Of a stretch of 42,293 bases of DNA, positions 24,805 through 34,291 are shown in pieces. The stretch's first letter is position 1, and every line of letters starts with the position of its first letter. The stretch is taken from contig CAISJL010000113.1 of the NCBI GenBank assembly GCA_903885665.1, positions 1 to 42,293 on the forward strand, given 5' to 3'. The notes beneath the pieces are model-generated. The model had not been told where the DNA came from. It was given only the letters and a program-made list of their open reading frames with translations, and ran no database searches. Origin of the DNA: an uncultured beta proteobacterium (GTDB lineage: Bacteria > Pseudomonadota > Gammaproteobacteria > Burkholderiales > SG8-41). The position numbers and the translations under genes are program-made.

Positions 24805-26184
24805 GTGGCGCGCGCACCGCCCCCTCCCAACCTTCTCGAGCAACCGACCTTCGTGCCTAAACACTCTGACCACCCCAATAAAATTGGCTTTATCTCACTA
24901 GGCTGCCCGAAGGCTACTGTAGATTCTGAATTAATCCTCACCCGACTGCGGGCTGAGGGCTATTTGATCGCGCCGTCCTATGCCGATGCCGACTTGGTAG
25001 TAGTCAACACCTGTGGCTTTATCGACGCTGCAGTGACCGAATCGCTTGACGCAATCGGCGAGGCGATTGCAGAAAATGGTCGAGTCATTGTCACCGGTTG
25101 CCTGGGCGCCAAAGGCGATATCGTGCGCCAGACTCACCCCAAAGTATTAGCAGTCACTGGTCCGCACGCCACCGATCAGGTGATGCAGGCCATCCACGAC
25201 CACTTACCACAACCTCACGACCCTCATCTAGACCTCATCCCACCACAAGGCATACGCCTGACCCCGCGTCATTTTGCCTACTTAAAAATCTCCGAGGGCT
25301 GTAACCATCGGTGCACGTTCTGCATCATCCCCTCGATGCGTGGCGACTTGGTGAGCCGTCCGATTGGCGATGTAATGCGCGAAGCCCAAACTTTGGTGCA
25401 ATCCGGTGTGCGCGAACTCTTGGTCATCTCCCAAGATACCAGCGCCTATGGCGTTGATGTGAAATACCGCACTGGGTTTTGGAGTGGTCGCCCGATCCGC
25501 ACCCGCTTCACTGAACTGGTGAGTGCGCTCACCGAACTGGGCGTATGGGTACGACTGCATTACGTCTACCCTTATCCGCATGTCGATGAAGTGCTGCCCT
25601 TGATGCAATCCGGGCAACTACTGCCTTACCTCGATGTACCATTCCAACATGCTAGCCCACGTATTCTCAAACTCATGAAACGCCCGGCAAATGCCGAGGG
25701 AACACTACAACGGATTCGCGACTGGCGCGCCATTTGTCCTGACATTACTTTGCGCAGCACCTTTGTGGTGGGCTTCCCAGGTGAGACCGAGGCAGAGTTC
25801 TCGGACTTATTAGCATTTTTACAAGAGGCACAACTCGACCGAGTAGGTTGCTTTGCCTATTCGCCGGTTGCGGGTGCTGCCGCCAACGCGCTACCCAACC
25901 CTGTAGCTGACGAAGTTAAAGAAGAGCGGCGTGCCCGATTTATGGCAGTGCAAGAAGAAATCTCCAGAGCGCGTCTTAAACGCAAACTGGGACAAACCCT
26001 CACGGTATTGGTCGATGCCGTTGATCGTCATGGTGCACTCGCGCGTTCTAGCGCCGATGCGCCCGAAATTGACGGCCAAGTCATTATCCGCCAAGGCCGC
26101 CATCTCAAAGTGGGCGAGTTTGCCCAAGTCACGGTAACCCGTGCCGACGCCCACGATTTATGGGCTAAGCCAAGCGCCACTTAA
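24805..26184 (+). CDS. rimO: Ribosomal protein S12 methylthiotransferase RimO
   Basis: A radical-SAM enzyme that methylthiolates Asp88 of S12. The N-terminal UPF0004 domain ([31 protein letters not shown]) holds three Cys of the auxiliary cluster. The radical-SAM core has [15 protein letters not shown], and a C-terminal TRAM domain runs to about the last 65 residues. The start is uncertain. GTG 24805 gives 459 residues but has no ribosome site. GTG 24853 gives 443 residues, nearer the E. coli length. No in-frame ATG exists before the conserved domain. Confidence 0.93.
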   Translation: MARAPPPPNLLEQPTFVPKHSDHPNKIGFISLGCPKATVDSELILTRLRAEGYLIAPSYADADLVVVNTCGFIDAAVTESLDAIGEAIAENGRVIVTGCLGAKGDIVRQTHPKVLAVTGPHATDQVMQAIHDHLPQPHDPHLDLIPPQGIRLTPRHFAYLKISEGCNHRCTFCIIPSMRGDLVSRPIGDVMREAQTLVQSGVRELLVISQDTSAYGVDVKYRTGFWSGRPIRTRFTELVSALTELGVWVRLHYVYPYPHVDEVLPLMQSGQLLPYLDVPFQHASPRILKLMKRPANAEGTLQRIRDWRAICPDITLRSTFVVGFPGETEAEFSDLLAFLQEAQLDRVGCFAYSPVAGAAANALPNPVADEVKEERRARFMAVQEEISRARLKRKLGQTLTVLVDAVDRHGALARSSADAPEIDGQVIIRQGRHLKVGEFAQVTVTRADAHDLWAKPSAT

Positions 26185-26228
26185 ACTCAACTCGAACGCA
26201 TTACTATTGATTATTTTTATTTTTATTT

Positions 26229-28169
26229 TTATTTTTGAATCGCATCGGGCTTATTAAAAAACTGCAACGCATCCGCAAGTAATCGACTCCGTGCCATCGG
26301 TGGCAGACTACGCCAAATGCGCTTGCCATAAGCCTTGCTAATGAGTCGCGGGTCACACAACATCAATACCCCACGATCAGATTCATCCCGAATCAAACGA
26401 CCAGCCCCTTGCTTGAGCGCGATCACCGCACGGGGCAACTGATAATCCATAAACGCATTTCGTCCCTCGGCATTAATCTTATCCAAGCGTGCCGCTAACA
26501 CTGGATCATCGGGTGGCGAAAACGGCAAGCGATCGATTAAGACCAAGGACAAGGCATCACCACGCACATCTACCCCTTCCCAAAACGACTGACTGGCCAC
26601 CAACACCGCATTACCTAAATCCCGAAAGCGCTGTAACAACTCGCTACGCGAACCCTCTCCTTGCACCAACAAGGGATAGGACCAGCCACGCTGCCTAAAG
26701 GCATCCGCCAACAGACCGTGCGCCTCGCGCATTGCTCGTAGACTTGTAAACAATAAAAAGGCTCGACCCGCACTCGCCTCTAACACTGGCAAAGCAGCAG
26801 CAACCACAGCCCGCGTGTAATCGGGGGTATTGGGGTCTGGCAGATCCTGCGGCACATAGAGCAGACCTTGGCGTTCAAAATCAAATGGGCTAGGCCAACT
26901 CGCCGTCTGCGCATCCGGAATCCCTAGCTCTCCTAGGTAATGCTTAAAGTCACCATTCACAGAAAGCGTTGCCGAAGTAAAAATCCAGGCGCGCGCTTGA
27001 GCGTCAATATGACGTCGAAAAATCTCGGCAATCGATAAGGGCGTGGCATTAAACTGCACCGATTGATTGAATACCTCGGCCCAGTGAACCCATGCCGCAT
27101 CGCTATCAGCGCGCCAACTCAACCACTGGGCGGTCAGCGTTTTCGCCCGCTCTGCGCAATGGGTAAGTCCTTCGCTGCGGGCAGCTTGTGAATCTAAGGC
27201 TGCGGTCAACTGCTGCAATTCAGTGGCAGCTATGGTCATGGTCTCTACCACTTGAGAGCGTCCGCGTAACGCCACTGCGGGCAGCCTTGCCCCGGGGTCG
27301 GTAAACGCCAATCGCACATCACGGGCTGCTTTTTCTACCGCACTAGCCGCTGCGGGCAGGGCGGCAAAATCGTTAGCGCTAACCGCAGCTTCTAGCCGCA
27401 CATCACGGGCTAAATCCAACAATTGGGCGGTAGACACCGATTGCCCAAAGAACAGACTGGCAGTCTCTGGCAACTGATGGGCTTCATCAAAAATCACCGT
27501 ATTACAAGCCGGCAACAACTCAGCCACGCCTTCATCGCGCAACATGACATCGGCAAAAAATAAATGGTGATTTACCACAACCACGTCGGCATCGAGTGCC
27601 TGCTTGCGCGCCTTCATCACAAAGCATTGGTCAATATACTCACAATTTGCGCCCAAACAATTATCACGCGTCGAAGTCACATACGGCCACACACTGGCTT
27701 GCTCCGGCACTTCGGCTAATTCAGCCCTATCCCCAGAGGTCGAGGTCCGCGCGAATCGCGCAATTCGCGTCAAATGCGTCACATCCTCACGCGTAGGCAG
27801 GCGACCATCGGCCTGGGTGAGCTCTAAGTGGTGATGACAGACATAATTCGCCCGCCCCTTGAGTAAGGCTACCGTCACCGGCACCCGCAACGCTTGGCGC
27901 ACTGTGGGTAAATCACGCCGGAACAACTGATCTTGTAGCGTTTTAGTCCCCGTAGAAATAATCACTTTGCCACCAGAGAGTAGCGCTGGCACTAAATAGG
28001 CAAAGGTTTTACCTGTACCTGTGCCCGCCTCTGCAACCATAACCTTTTGATTTATAATAACTTTCTCAATTTCTTCAGCCATAGCCGACTGCCCGGGACG
28101 AGCACGGAATTCGGGCACCACTTGCGCCAATGCGCCGTGGTCAGAAAATACGGTAGTGAGTTCAGACAC
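26229..28169 (-). CDS. DinG/YoaA-family ATP-dependent DNA helicase
   Basis: A 646-residue superfamily-2, XPD-like helicase. Walker A is EAGTGTGKTFAYLVPAL (residues about 45-60). The Fe-S cluster ligands are one Cys in ANYVCHHH and three in DNCLGANCEYIDQC. The Walker B DEAH box is VIFDEAHQLP, and the C-terminal motifs include SQSFWEGVDVRGDALSLVLIDRLPF and QGAGRLIRDESDRG (arginine finger). Such helicases act on damage-associated or R-loop structures. GTG 28169 is preferred over TTG 28190 because it begins the N-terminal region seen in relatives (SELTTVFSDHGALAQ). It is divergent from the iron-transport gene at 28495. Confidence 0.92.
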   Translation of the reverse strand: MSELTTVFSDHGALAQVVPEFRARPGQSAMAEEIEKVIINQKVMVAEAGTGTGKTFAYLVPALLSGGKVIISTGTKTLQDQLFRRDLPTVRQALRVPVTVALLKGRANYVCHHHLELTQADGRLPTREDVTHLTRIARFARTSTSGDRAELAEVPEQASVWPYVTSTRDNCLGANCEYIDQCFVMKARKQALDADVVVVNHHLFFADVMLRDEGVAELLPACNTVIFDEAHQLPETASLFFGQSVSTAQLLDLARDVRLEAAVSANDFAALPAAASAVEKAARDVRLAFTDPGARLPAVALRGRSQVVETMTIAATELQQLTAALDSQAARSEGLTHCAERAKTLTAQWLSWRADSDAAWVHWAEVFNQSVQFNATPLSIAEIFRRHIDAQARAWIFTSATLSVNGDFKHYLGELGIPDAQTASWPSPFDFERQGLLYVPQDLPDPNTPDYTRAVVAAALPVLEASAGRAFLLFTSLRAMREAHGLLADAFRQRGWSYPLLVQGEGSRSELLQRFRDLGNAVLVASQSFWEGVDVRGDALSLVLIDRLPFSPPDDPVLAARLDKINAEGRNAFMDYQLPRAVIALKQGAGRLIRDESDRGVLMLCDPRLISKAYGKRIWRSLPPMARSRLLADALQFFNKPDAIQK

Positions 28170-28494
28170 CCTGCGAGTGTAGCAGGACAAGCCCCTATTC
28201 GATATCCCTCAACTGACCGCACTACCGCGCCGACCACCCGATACGCAAACTATCAACCACACTAATATCGTTTGCTACATGGCTGACGCAACCTGTCATT
28301 ATTTTTAAAGAATCAATCTAAAGAATTATCCTAAAAAATTATTCTAAATAATAATGATTCTCATTACGTTGCAAATGAGAATGTTTCTTGTTATCATTTG
28401 TTCATGGCGAGTATTTGTACGTCCTGCAAAGTTCAGCAACACCACCGAGCATCCCGAATATCAGATTATTGACAACATTTTCTGAAAGACAATC
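28170..28494. other. Intergenic region between the helicase and fbpA-like genes
   Basis: About 325 bp without a gene. From 28300 it becomes AT-rich with repeated TAAAGAATTAT/TAAAAAATTAT-like segments and leads into the Fur box. The fbpA-like promoter must lie around 28340-28450. No clear -35/-10 pair was fixed. Confidence 0.55.
28350..28387 (+). promoter_or_regulatory. Fur box upstream of the iron-transport substrate-binding gene
   Basis: Positions 28350-28368 match the 19-bp Fur consensus (GATAATGAT-A-ATCATTATC) at 14 of 19 positions. The core ATTCTCATT (28357-28365) is repeated in inverted form as AATGAGAAT (28374-28382), giving two overlapping Fur units. This predicts repression of the downstream gene by Fe-loaded Fur. 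Confidence 0.8.
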
Positions 28495-29517
28495 ATGCGT
28501 ATCTTCTCTGTAGCACCTGCACTGTTGTGCGCACTAATTAGTAGTTCGCTGTGGGCACAGTCCAACATTCTCAACCTCTATTCTTCACGTCACTATCAAA
28601 CTGACGAGGCGCTCTACGAGAACTTCAGTAAAACCACAGGTATCAAACTCAACCGCATTGAGGCAGGTGAGGACCCCTTGATTGAGCGTATTAAAAACGA
28701 AGGCGCTGCCTCCCCTGCAGATGTTTTAATCACAGTCGATGCAGGTCGACTCTGGCGCGCCGAACAACTCGGGCTGTTCCAACCCATACAATCAAGCGTG
28801 CTCGAGTCACGATTACCCGCCCATATGCGCACACCAGACCATCAATGGTTTGGATTCTCAGCCCGCGCACGAGTCATTATTTACAACAAAGCTAGCATCA
28901 ACCCCCAAGACGCGCAAACCTACGAATCCTTAGCCCAAGCCAAACTCAAAGGTAAGGTATGCAGTCGCTCTGGCAGTCACGTCTACAACTTATCACTGAT
29001 GAGCGCCTTAATTACACATTGGGGCGAAGCGGGTGCCGAGGAGTGGGCTCGCGGTGTAGTGGCTAATTTTGCGCGCGCGCCCAAGGGCGGCGACACCGAC
29101 CAAATCCTCGCAGTCGCCGCTGGCGAATGTGGTGTAGCACTGGTCAACACCTACTATTACGCACGCTTGTTGGCCTCAGATAAACCCGAGGACCGCAAAA
29201 TTATCGCCAACACCGGTTTAGTTTGGCCCAATCAAAAAACCTTTGGCACGCACATGAACATCTCCGGTGCTGGCGTCATTAAAACAGCACGCAATAAAGC
29301 GCAAGCTATTGCCTACCTCGAATACCTCACCACCAACGACGCCCAACGCTATTTTGCGAGCGGCAACAACGAATGGCCCGTTGTACAAGGTGTGCCGCTA
29401 GATAACAAAGCCTTAACGTCACTGGGCACGTTCAAAATGGACACTTTAAACATTGCGACCCTGGGCAAGAACCAAGCACTTGCTCAAAAAATATTTGATC
29501 GCGTAGGCTTTAAATAA
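28495..29517 (+). CDS. Ferric-iron ABC transporter periplasmic binding protein (FbpA/FutA type)
   Basis: A 340-residue protein. The signal peptide MRIFSVAPALLCALISSSLW ends at A-Q. The mature start LNLYSSRHYQTDEALYENFSKTTGI is characteristic of Fe(III)-binding FbpA/FutA1 proteins. The paired tyrosines in NTYYYARLL provide the iron-binding phenolates, and ISGAGVIKTARNKAQAIAYLEYL is the C-terminal family segment. It captures ferric iron in the periplasm for the permease and ATPase encoded nearby. The Fur box 130 bp upstream supports iron-dependent control. The permease gene is convergent rather than following in the same direction. Confidence 0.94.
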   Translation: MRIFSVAPALLCALISSSLWAQSNILNLYSSRHYQTDEALYENFSKTTGIKLNRIEAGEDPLIERIKNEGAASPADVLITVDAGRLWRAEQLGLFQPIQSSVLESRLPAHMRTPDHQWFGFSARARVIIYNKASINPQDAQTYESLAQAKLKGKVCSRSGSHVYNLSLMSALITHWGEAGAEEWARGVVANFARAPKGGDTDQILAVAAGECGVALVNTYYYARLLASDKPEDRKIIANTGLVWPNQKTFGTHMNISGAGVIKTARNKAQAIAYLEYLTTNDAQRYFASGNNEWPVVQGVPLDNKALTSLGTFKMDTLNIATLGKNQALAQKIFDRVGFK

Positions 29518-29562
29518 ACCGATTTAAATAAAATTTTTGAAATACAATCATCTAAATAAAAC

Positions 29563-29586
29563 CATTTTAATCAACTGATTAAAATG
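29563..29586. terminator. AT-rich hairpin between convergent iron-transport genes
   Basis: A 10-bp perfect stem (CATTTTAATC and complement) with the 4-nt loop AACT lies in the 72-bp gap between the fbpA-like and fbpB-like stops. It may serve as a weak bidirectional terminator. The stem is nearly all A-T. Confidence 0.4.
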
Positions 29587-29589
29587 ATG

Positions 29590-31272
29590 CTAATGCGGCT
29601 CAGCCCGCCCGGGCTGAGGTCGCAGAATCATCCGCGACAATATAAACAACGGGATTAAACCCACCACCACAATAGTGAGTGCAGCAGTCGAGGCCTCGGC
29701 CAAACGCTCATCAGAGGCAAGGTTATACGCTTGCACCGCGAGTGTATCGAAGTTAAATGGCCGCATGACAAACGTTGCGGGCAACTCCTTCATCACATCG
29801 ACAAACACCAATAGTCCTGCGGTGCAAGCACTACGCCACAACAATGGCGCATGCACCCGCGCCAGTGTTGCCAGCGGATCACAACCCAGAGCGCGCGCCG
29901 CATCACTCATTGAGGGCGTAATTTTGGCTAAACCCGCATCTACCGTCTGCAAGGCCACAGCAAAGAAGCGCGCCAAATACGCATAGACCAAAGCCGTAAT
30001 ACCACCAGTCAGCAACAATCCAGGATTAGCGCCAGTTAGCCACTCGATAAAGTTAGCCAAGACATGGTCTAGCCGAGTCACTGGGATTAACACCCCCACC
30101 GCAATCACCGCCCCTGGCACCGCATAACCCAGACCAGCCACACGATTCGCAGCCTGCACCAAGAGCGAGGGCGATATCCGCCCTGCATAACCCACAATCA
30201 AGGCCAAGCACACGGCTAAACTTGCAGTGACTGCAGCCAATATCATGGTGTTACTGGTGAGCGTGAGATAGCGTGCACCAAATTGTCCGTCACCAGCGAT
30301 CCAAGCCATCCGTGCCATCACGGCGACAGGCACACAAAAACCAAAAATCAAAGGCATTCCACAAAAACCCAAGGCACCAACAGCACGCCAACCCTGTAAG
30401 TGGTAGACATGACGCAAGCGTTTGCGGTGCGAGCTCGAATGAAAAGCAGCGCCTCGCCGACTATAGCGCTCGAGAACTAACAGTAAAAATACAAAGCCTA
30501 ATAAAATCGCTGACAGTTGAGCAGCTGCAGTGTGATCGCCCAACGAGAACCACGCTCGAAAAATTCCCGTAGTAAAAGTTGAGACGCCGAAATAAGCCAC
30601 CGTGCCGTAATCTGCAAGCACCTCCATCAAGGCCAAGGCTGTACCAGCAACAATACCGGGGCGCGCCAGCGGCAAAGCCACCAGTCTAAAGGTATGCCAA
30701 GGACCAAAGCCCGAAACGCGCGCCACCTCCAGCATGCTATCGGATTGCTCGAGAAAAGCTGCGCGCGCCAGCAAATACACATAGGGGTATAGCACCAAAG
30801 AAAACATCACCATCGCCCCACCTACAGAGCGCACATCGGGAAACCAATAATCCTGCGGCCCCCAAGCCATCGCCTCGCGCACAGCCGTTTGCACCGGACC
30901 GGCAAACTGCAACAAATCGGTATAGGCATAAGCCATCACATAGGCGGGCATCGCCATCGGTAACAATAAGGCCCAATCAAAAATGCGGCTACCGGGAAAT
31001 CGACACATAGTGGTGAGCCAAGCAGTAGAGACACCACCAATGATCACTCCTAGCGCCACCCCACTCATCAAGAGTAGCGAATTGCTAATGTAGTCCGAGA
31101 GCACAGTGGTCGCCAGATGATGCCAAGTCTCGGTTGCGGGAGCTGTCAGATTGAACAACACCACAACTACCGGCAAGGCGAGAATCAATGCTAATCCCAC
31201 AGCAAACACGGTTAAAAAGCGCGGCCAACCCAGGCTTGGGGCGGCCGGTGTCGCTATCAACTCCGCTGACAT
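29590..31272 (-). CDS. Ferric-iron ABC transporter permease (FbpB type)
   Basis: A 560-residue inner-membrane permease made of two homologous six-helix halves, typical of FbpB/AfuB/SfuB. Each half contains an EAA-type loop: EVARVSGFGPWHTFRLVALPLARPGI in the first, and DAARALGCDPLATLARVHAPLLWRSA in the second. The second half also has GYAVPGAVIAVGVLIP and KELPATFVMRPFNFDTLAVQAYNLASDERL, characteristic of iron permeases. AGGG precedes ATG 31272 by about 8 bp. It forms the channel for the binding protein (28495) and ATPase (31741), but is encoded on the opposite strand from both. Confidence 0.94.
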   Translation of the reverse strand: MSAELIATPAAPSLGWPRFLTVFAVGLALILALPVVVVLFNLTAPATETWHHLATTVLSDYISNSLLLMSGVALGVIIGGVSTAWLTTMCRFPGSRIFDWALLLPMAMPAYVMAYAYTDLLQFAGPVQTAVREAMAWGPQDYWFPDVRSVGGAMVMFSLVLYPYVYLLARAAFLEQSDSMLEVARVSGFGPWHTFRLVALPLARPGIVAGTALALMEVLADYGTVAYFGVSTFTTGIFRAWFSLGDHTAAAQLSAILLGFVFLLLVLERYSRRGAAFHSSSHRKRLRHVYHLQGWRAVGALGFCGMPLIFGFCVPVAVMARMAWIAGDGQFGARYLTLTSNTMILAAVTASLAVCLALIVGYAGRISPSLLVQAANRVAGLGYAVPGAVIAVGVLIPVTRLDHVLANFIEWLTGANPGLLLTGGITALVYAYLARFFAVALQTVDAGLAKITPSMSDAARALGCDPLATLARVHAPLLWRSACTAGLLVFVDVMKELPATFVMRPFNFDTLAVQAYNLASDERLAEASTAALTIVVVGLIPLFILSRMILRPQPGRAEPH

Positions 31273-31740
31273 ACAGAAGCCCTATTATGAAGTCCCATCC
31301 GTACGGGTTTCACAAGCAGTAACCGCAAGAGTGAACATGACACATCAAATAAACCATGTATACCTTAGATTGGTCGAGCACAGAATGAAATAGCAACTGC
31401 GTGAAGCGTAGCGAGCAGTGCTACACGCAACGATCACAGCGCAGCTGATGCACGACGGGCACGCCTGATGGATGCACCTGAAAGCGCCCCCCGCGTTGCC
31501 AGTCAATGCCAGTCAATGCCAGTCAATTACAGAAAAACAGCGGAAAACGATCAAAAGGGAAATACAATTAAACATACAATTAAACATACAATCAAAAATA
31601 CAATTTAAAACCAAAAATAACCACAAACAATCAAAAACAATCAAAAACAAAAATAATTAAAATAATCAAAATAATCAAAATAATCAAAAATTCATTCTAG
31701 CAAGAATCAAGTTGCGCTGCAAAACCGCTATAATTTGGAA
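31273..31740. other. Repeat-rich intergenic region between permease and ATPase genes
   Basis: These 468 bp separate divergent genes and hold no credible gene. They contain three 10-bp copies of GCCAGTCAAT (31498-31527), four 12-bp units of ATACAATTAAAC type (31562-31609) and a run of AATCAAAACAA/ATAATCAAA repeats (about 31628-31690). A TATAAT box at 31729-31734 ends 6 nt before the ATPase ATG. No clear Fur box was recognised here. Confidence 0.7.
31498..31690. repeat. Cluster of short tandem repeats upstream of the iron ATPase gene
   Basis: Three different repeat families stand side by side: a 10-mer x3, a 12-mer x4 and 9-11-mers of ATAATCAAA type. The strand is strongly purine/A-biased. They are probably slippage products, possibly curved DNA. 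Confidence 0.85.
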
Positions 31741-32802
31741 ATGACTGCCCGCCTCGATTTTTCTCAAGTGAATTACGCTTACACCGACACCCCAGTATTG
31801 ACTGGGGTGAGCTTTCACATTGAACCTGGCATGATTGCCTGCTTATTGGGAGCTAGCGGTTGCGGCAAAACCACGATCCTGCGGTGCTTAGCCGGTTTTG
31901 AACCCATTCATAGCGGCCAGATCACGCTAGACACCCGCATTGTCAGCGCGAGAGGCGTGCTAGTACCACCCGAACAACGTCGCATCGGTGTGGTGTTTCA
32001 AGACTACGCCCTATTCCCACATCTCAACGTCGCCGGCAACATCGCTTTCGGCTTACGCGGTTTGACTACGAATGAACGCGCCCATCGTGTCAATGAACTA
32101 CTAGAGATTGTAGGCCTTGCCAACTTAGGCAATCAATACACCCAAGAGCTCTCTGGCGGTCAACAACAACGGGTAGCACTCGCCCGCGCGCTTGCACCTA
32201 AGCCTGAGCTCTTATTACTCGATGAACCCTTCTCTAACCTTGATGTTGAAATGCGCGAGCGCCTGAGTGTTGAGGTGCGCGACATCCTCAAACGCGAACA
32301 TATAACCGCCTTGATGGTGACTCACGATCAAAACGAGGCATTTAATATCGCAGACGTTGTAGGCTTAATGAAAGACGGTTGTATTGAACAGTGGGACACG
32401 CCCTATCAACTCTATCACGAGCCGCGCACCCGCTATGCCGCCGAGTTTATTGGTCAGGGTTTATTTTTACCGGGGATCGTATTACCGAACGGCCGTATTC
32501 AACTCGAACTCGGCGAGTTTCAAGCGGATACCACACCGCGCTGGCCAGCCGGCACTGCAGTCGATGTCTTGCTACGTCCCGATGATGTCTTACATGATGA
32601 CGCTAGCCCATTGCAAGCGCGTGTATTACATCGTGCGTTTCGCGGCGCTGCATTTTTATACACCTTAGCGCTGCCCGCTGGCGGCTTAATCTACTCGCTA
32701 GTGCCCAGTCATCACAATCACGCCGATGGTGAAATGATTGGGATACGCTTAGAGATCGACCACTTAGTTGCCTTTGAGCGCAATCCAGAAGCTCATCATT
32801 AA
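31741..32802 (+). CDS. Ferric-iron ABC transporter ATP-binding protein (FbpC type)
   Basis: A 353-residue ABC ATPase. Walker A is GASGCGKTT, the Q-loop is VFQDYALFPHL, the signature LSGGQQQRVALARALA, Walker B LLLLDEPFSNLD, and the switch His is in MVTHDQNEAF. The C-terminal third (after EFIGQGLFLPGIV) is the TOBE-like regulatory domain of iron and molybdate importers. FQDYALFPHLNVAGNIAFGL matches FbpC. ATG 31741 is chosen over TTG 31735. GGAA abuts the start and TATAAT ends 6 nt before it, so the mRNA could be leaderless. It energises uptake by the permease encoded divergently upstream. Confidence 0.94.
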   Translation: MTARLDFSQVNYAYTDTPVLTGVSFHIEPGMIACLLGASGCGKTTILRCLAGFEPIHSGQITLDTRIVSARGVLVPPEQRRIGVVFQDYALFPHLNVAGNIAFGLRGLTTNERAHRVNELLEIVGLANLGNQYTQELSGGQQQRVALARALAPKPELLLLDEPFSNLDVEMRERLSVEVRDILKREHITALMVTHDQNEAFNIADVVGLMKDGCIEQWDTPYQLYHEPRTRYAAEFIGQGLFLPGIVLPNGRIQLELGEFQADTTPRWPAGTAVDVLLRPDDVLHDDASPLQARVLHRAFRGAAFLYTLALPAGGLIYSLVPSHHNHADGEMIGIRLEIDHLVAFERNPEAHH

Positions 32803-32825
32803 AACGGTCCGCGCTACAGCCTGCT

Positions 32826-32884
32826 TTTGAATTAAGGCGTGATTTAATTAAGGTCTTTTTTAATTAAGGTATTTTTTAATTAAT
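32826..32884. repeat. Imperfect TTAATTAAGG direct repeats
   Basis: Four near-copies of TTTAATTAAGGT / GAATTAAGGCG stand in the short gap after the iron ATPase gene. They include three TTAATTAA octamers. Noncoding; no terminator-grade hairpin is evident. Confidence 0.75.
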
Positions 32885-32910
32885 GCGCGATTGAATGAAT
32901 GCGTGACTGA

Positions 32911-34116
32911 TTAATGTCCTCTAGACTGCGCTTTCTGTGTTGCATTGGGCTTACGCTTGAGCTCGCTATGGTTACGACTCTTGTAGTGACGCTTCGCCTT
33001 GCGCTGCGTGTCCGAGTCACTGACACTTTGCACTGAACCTAGACTAAATTGTTGACGCAATTGGGTCGCAAATTCATATACTGCTAATGCGTAATTCACG
33101 CTACGGTTATAACGGGTAATGACATAAAAATTTTTTAGAATTAAGTAATACTGCAAACCCTCTGCCGCCTCGACCCCAACCAATGCCGCGAGTTGCTCAT
33201 CATCAATCGGCACACTAGGCATCACTCCGATTTGCTTATATTGTGCAATAGCAGTGTGCGGCAAAATCCCCGCTTTGAGAAAGGGCTCAGCCACCATCGC
33301 CTCTGCACTCGCTGGCACCACGACCGGCGCTTCGAGCTGCCAACCATGCTGCTGATAATAGTGTGCAATACTGCCGATCGCATCGCTGAGTTGACGTAAA
33401 TCGCGTTGCCCATCGCCATCAAAATCTACTGCATACTGGCGATAACTACTAGGCATAAACTGCGGCATCCCTATGGCACCGGCAAAAGAGCCTTGCACCC
33501 CCCGCAGTGGCCAGCGATTGTCTCGCATCAACAGCAAATAATGCATCAACTCATCTTGAAAGAATGCAGCACGCCTAGGGTAGGCAAACGCTAAGGTCAC
33601 TAACGCATCAAATGTCATATAGCGTCCCACCCGCTGACCAAAATCCGACTCTATCCCCAAAGTCGATACAATTATCTCGACCGGTACGCGATACTGTAGC
33701 GCTGCGCGCTCTAGCAATACGCGATGACGTTGCCAGAACTGCACTCCTGTGCGTATCCGCTTGCTAGTGATGTGTTGCTGCCGAAACACCCGCCAAGGTA
33801 ATGCCGTACCCGGGGCATCCATTGCGCGAATGATTGACAACTGATAGCGCGCACTGCTAATGAGCGCACTTAACTCTGCGCCATCAAAGCCATGACGCGT
33901 CACCATCTCGTCAACAAAAGCGGTAGTCGACACCGTCCATGGCACTATGTCTGGGGTGATTGCAGTGGCAGTGCCGCCAGGTGCTTGGGCATAACTCGGC
34001 ACAGCCAGCACCCACAACAGCACACAGATTAGCAGCGCAACAAAACCCAATACCGAGGTTCGTGCGTAGACCCGCTCCTGATAGCCACGCTGAACGCGCG
34101 TATACATACGTATCAT
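32911..34116 (-). CDS. mltB: Membrane-bound lytic murein transglycosylase B family
   Basis: A 401-residue peptidoglycan-cleaving enzyme. An N-terminal hydrophobic helix (SVLGFVALLICVLLWVLAV, ending P-S-Y-A-Q) acts as signal or anchor. The SLT domain follows with IIVSTLGIESDFGQRVGRY, where Glu is the catalytic acid. GVQGSFAGAIGMPQFMPSSYRQYAVDFDGDG is the MltB hallmark, including an EF-hand-like Asp cluster. The C-terminal 60 residues are a basic, low-complexity tail (RKAKRHYKSRNHSE), longer than usual. No lipobox is visible, so it is probably SltB/MltB2-like and soluble or signal-anchored. ATG 34116 is preferred over TTG 34122. Confidence 0.92.
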   Translation of the reverse strand: MIRMYTRVQRGYQERVYARTSVLGFVALLICVLLWVLAVPSYAQAPGGTATAITPDIVPWTVSTTAFVDEMVTRHGFDGAELSALISSARYQLSIIRAMDAPGTALPWRVFRQQHITSKRIRTGVQFWQRHRVLLERAALQYRVPVEIIVSTLGIESDFGQRVGRYMTFDALVTLAFAYPRRAAFFQDELMHYLLLMRDNRWPLRGVQGSFAGAIGMPQFMPSSYRQYAVDFDGDGQRDLRQLSDAIGSIAHYYQQHGWQLEAPVVVPASAEAMVAEPFLKAGILPHTAIAQYKQIGVMPSVPIDDEQLAALVGVEAAEGLQYYLILKNFYVITRYNRSVNYALAVYEFATQLRQQFSLGSVQSVSDSDTQRKAKRHYKSRNHSELKRKPNATQKAQSRGH

Positions 34117-34175
34117 TACCAATTATCCGTCAATCAATATTGACCGTATTGTAATGCAGGGGGATTGGCTGCAGC

Positions 34176-34207
34176 ATAAAAAAATCAGCGCCCCACAGGC
34201 GCTGATT
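34176..34207 (-). terminator. Rho-independent terminator of the XRE regulator gene
   Basis: A 10-bp stem (AATCAGCGCC and complement) with a 5-nt loop is followed, on the minus strand, by a run of seven T. It lies between the regulator gene and mltB, both on the minus strand. Confidence 0.9.
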
Positions 34208-34291
34208 GACATCCGCATCGAAAGAATTAAATATGTTTAAAATCAAGTATTTATAAATAAATTTAAAATAGCTGTGGTCAGCGCAGCAGAC

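Noticed and set aside
31472-31660. A 62-residue ORF in the iron-transport intergenic region
   Set aside because: Its translation is the tandem repeats themselves (Lys/Gln/Ile/Asn runs) with no ribosome site.
31498-31690. CRISPR array or plasmid-type iterons upstream of the iron ATPase gene
   Set aside because: Repeat units are 9-12 bp, of different families and contiguous, without regular spacers; no cas or rep genes are present.
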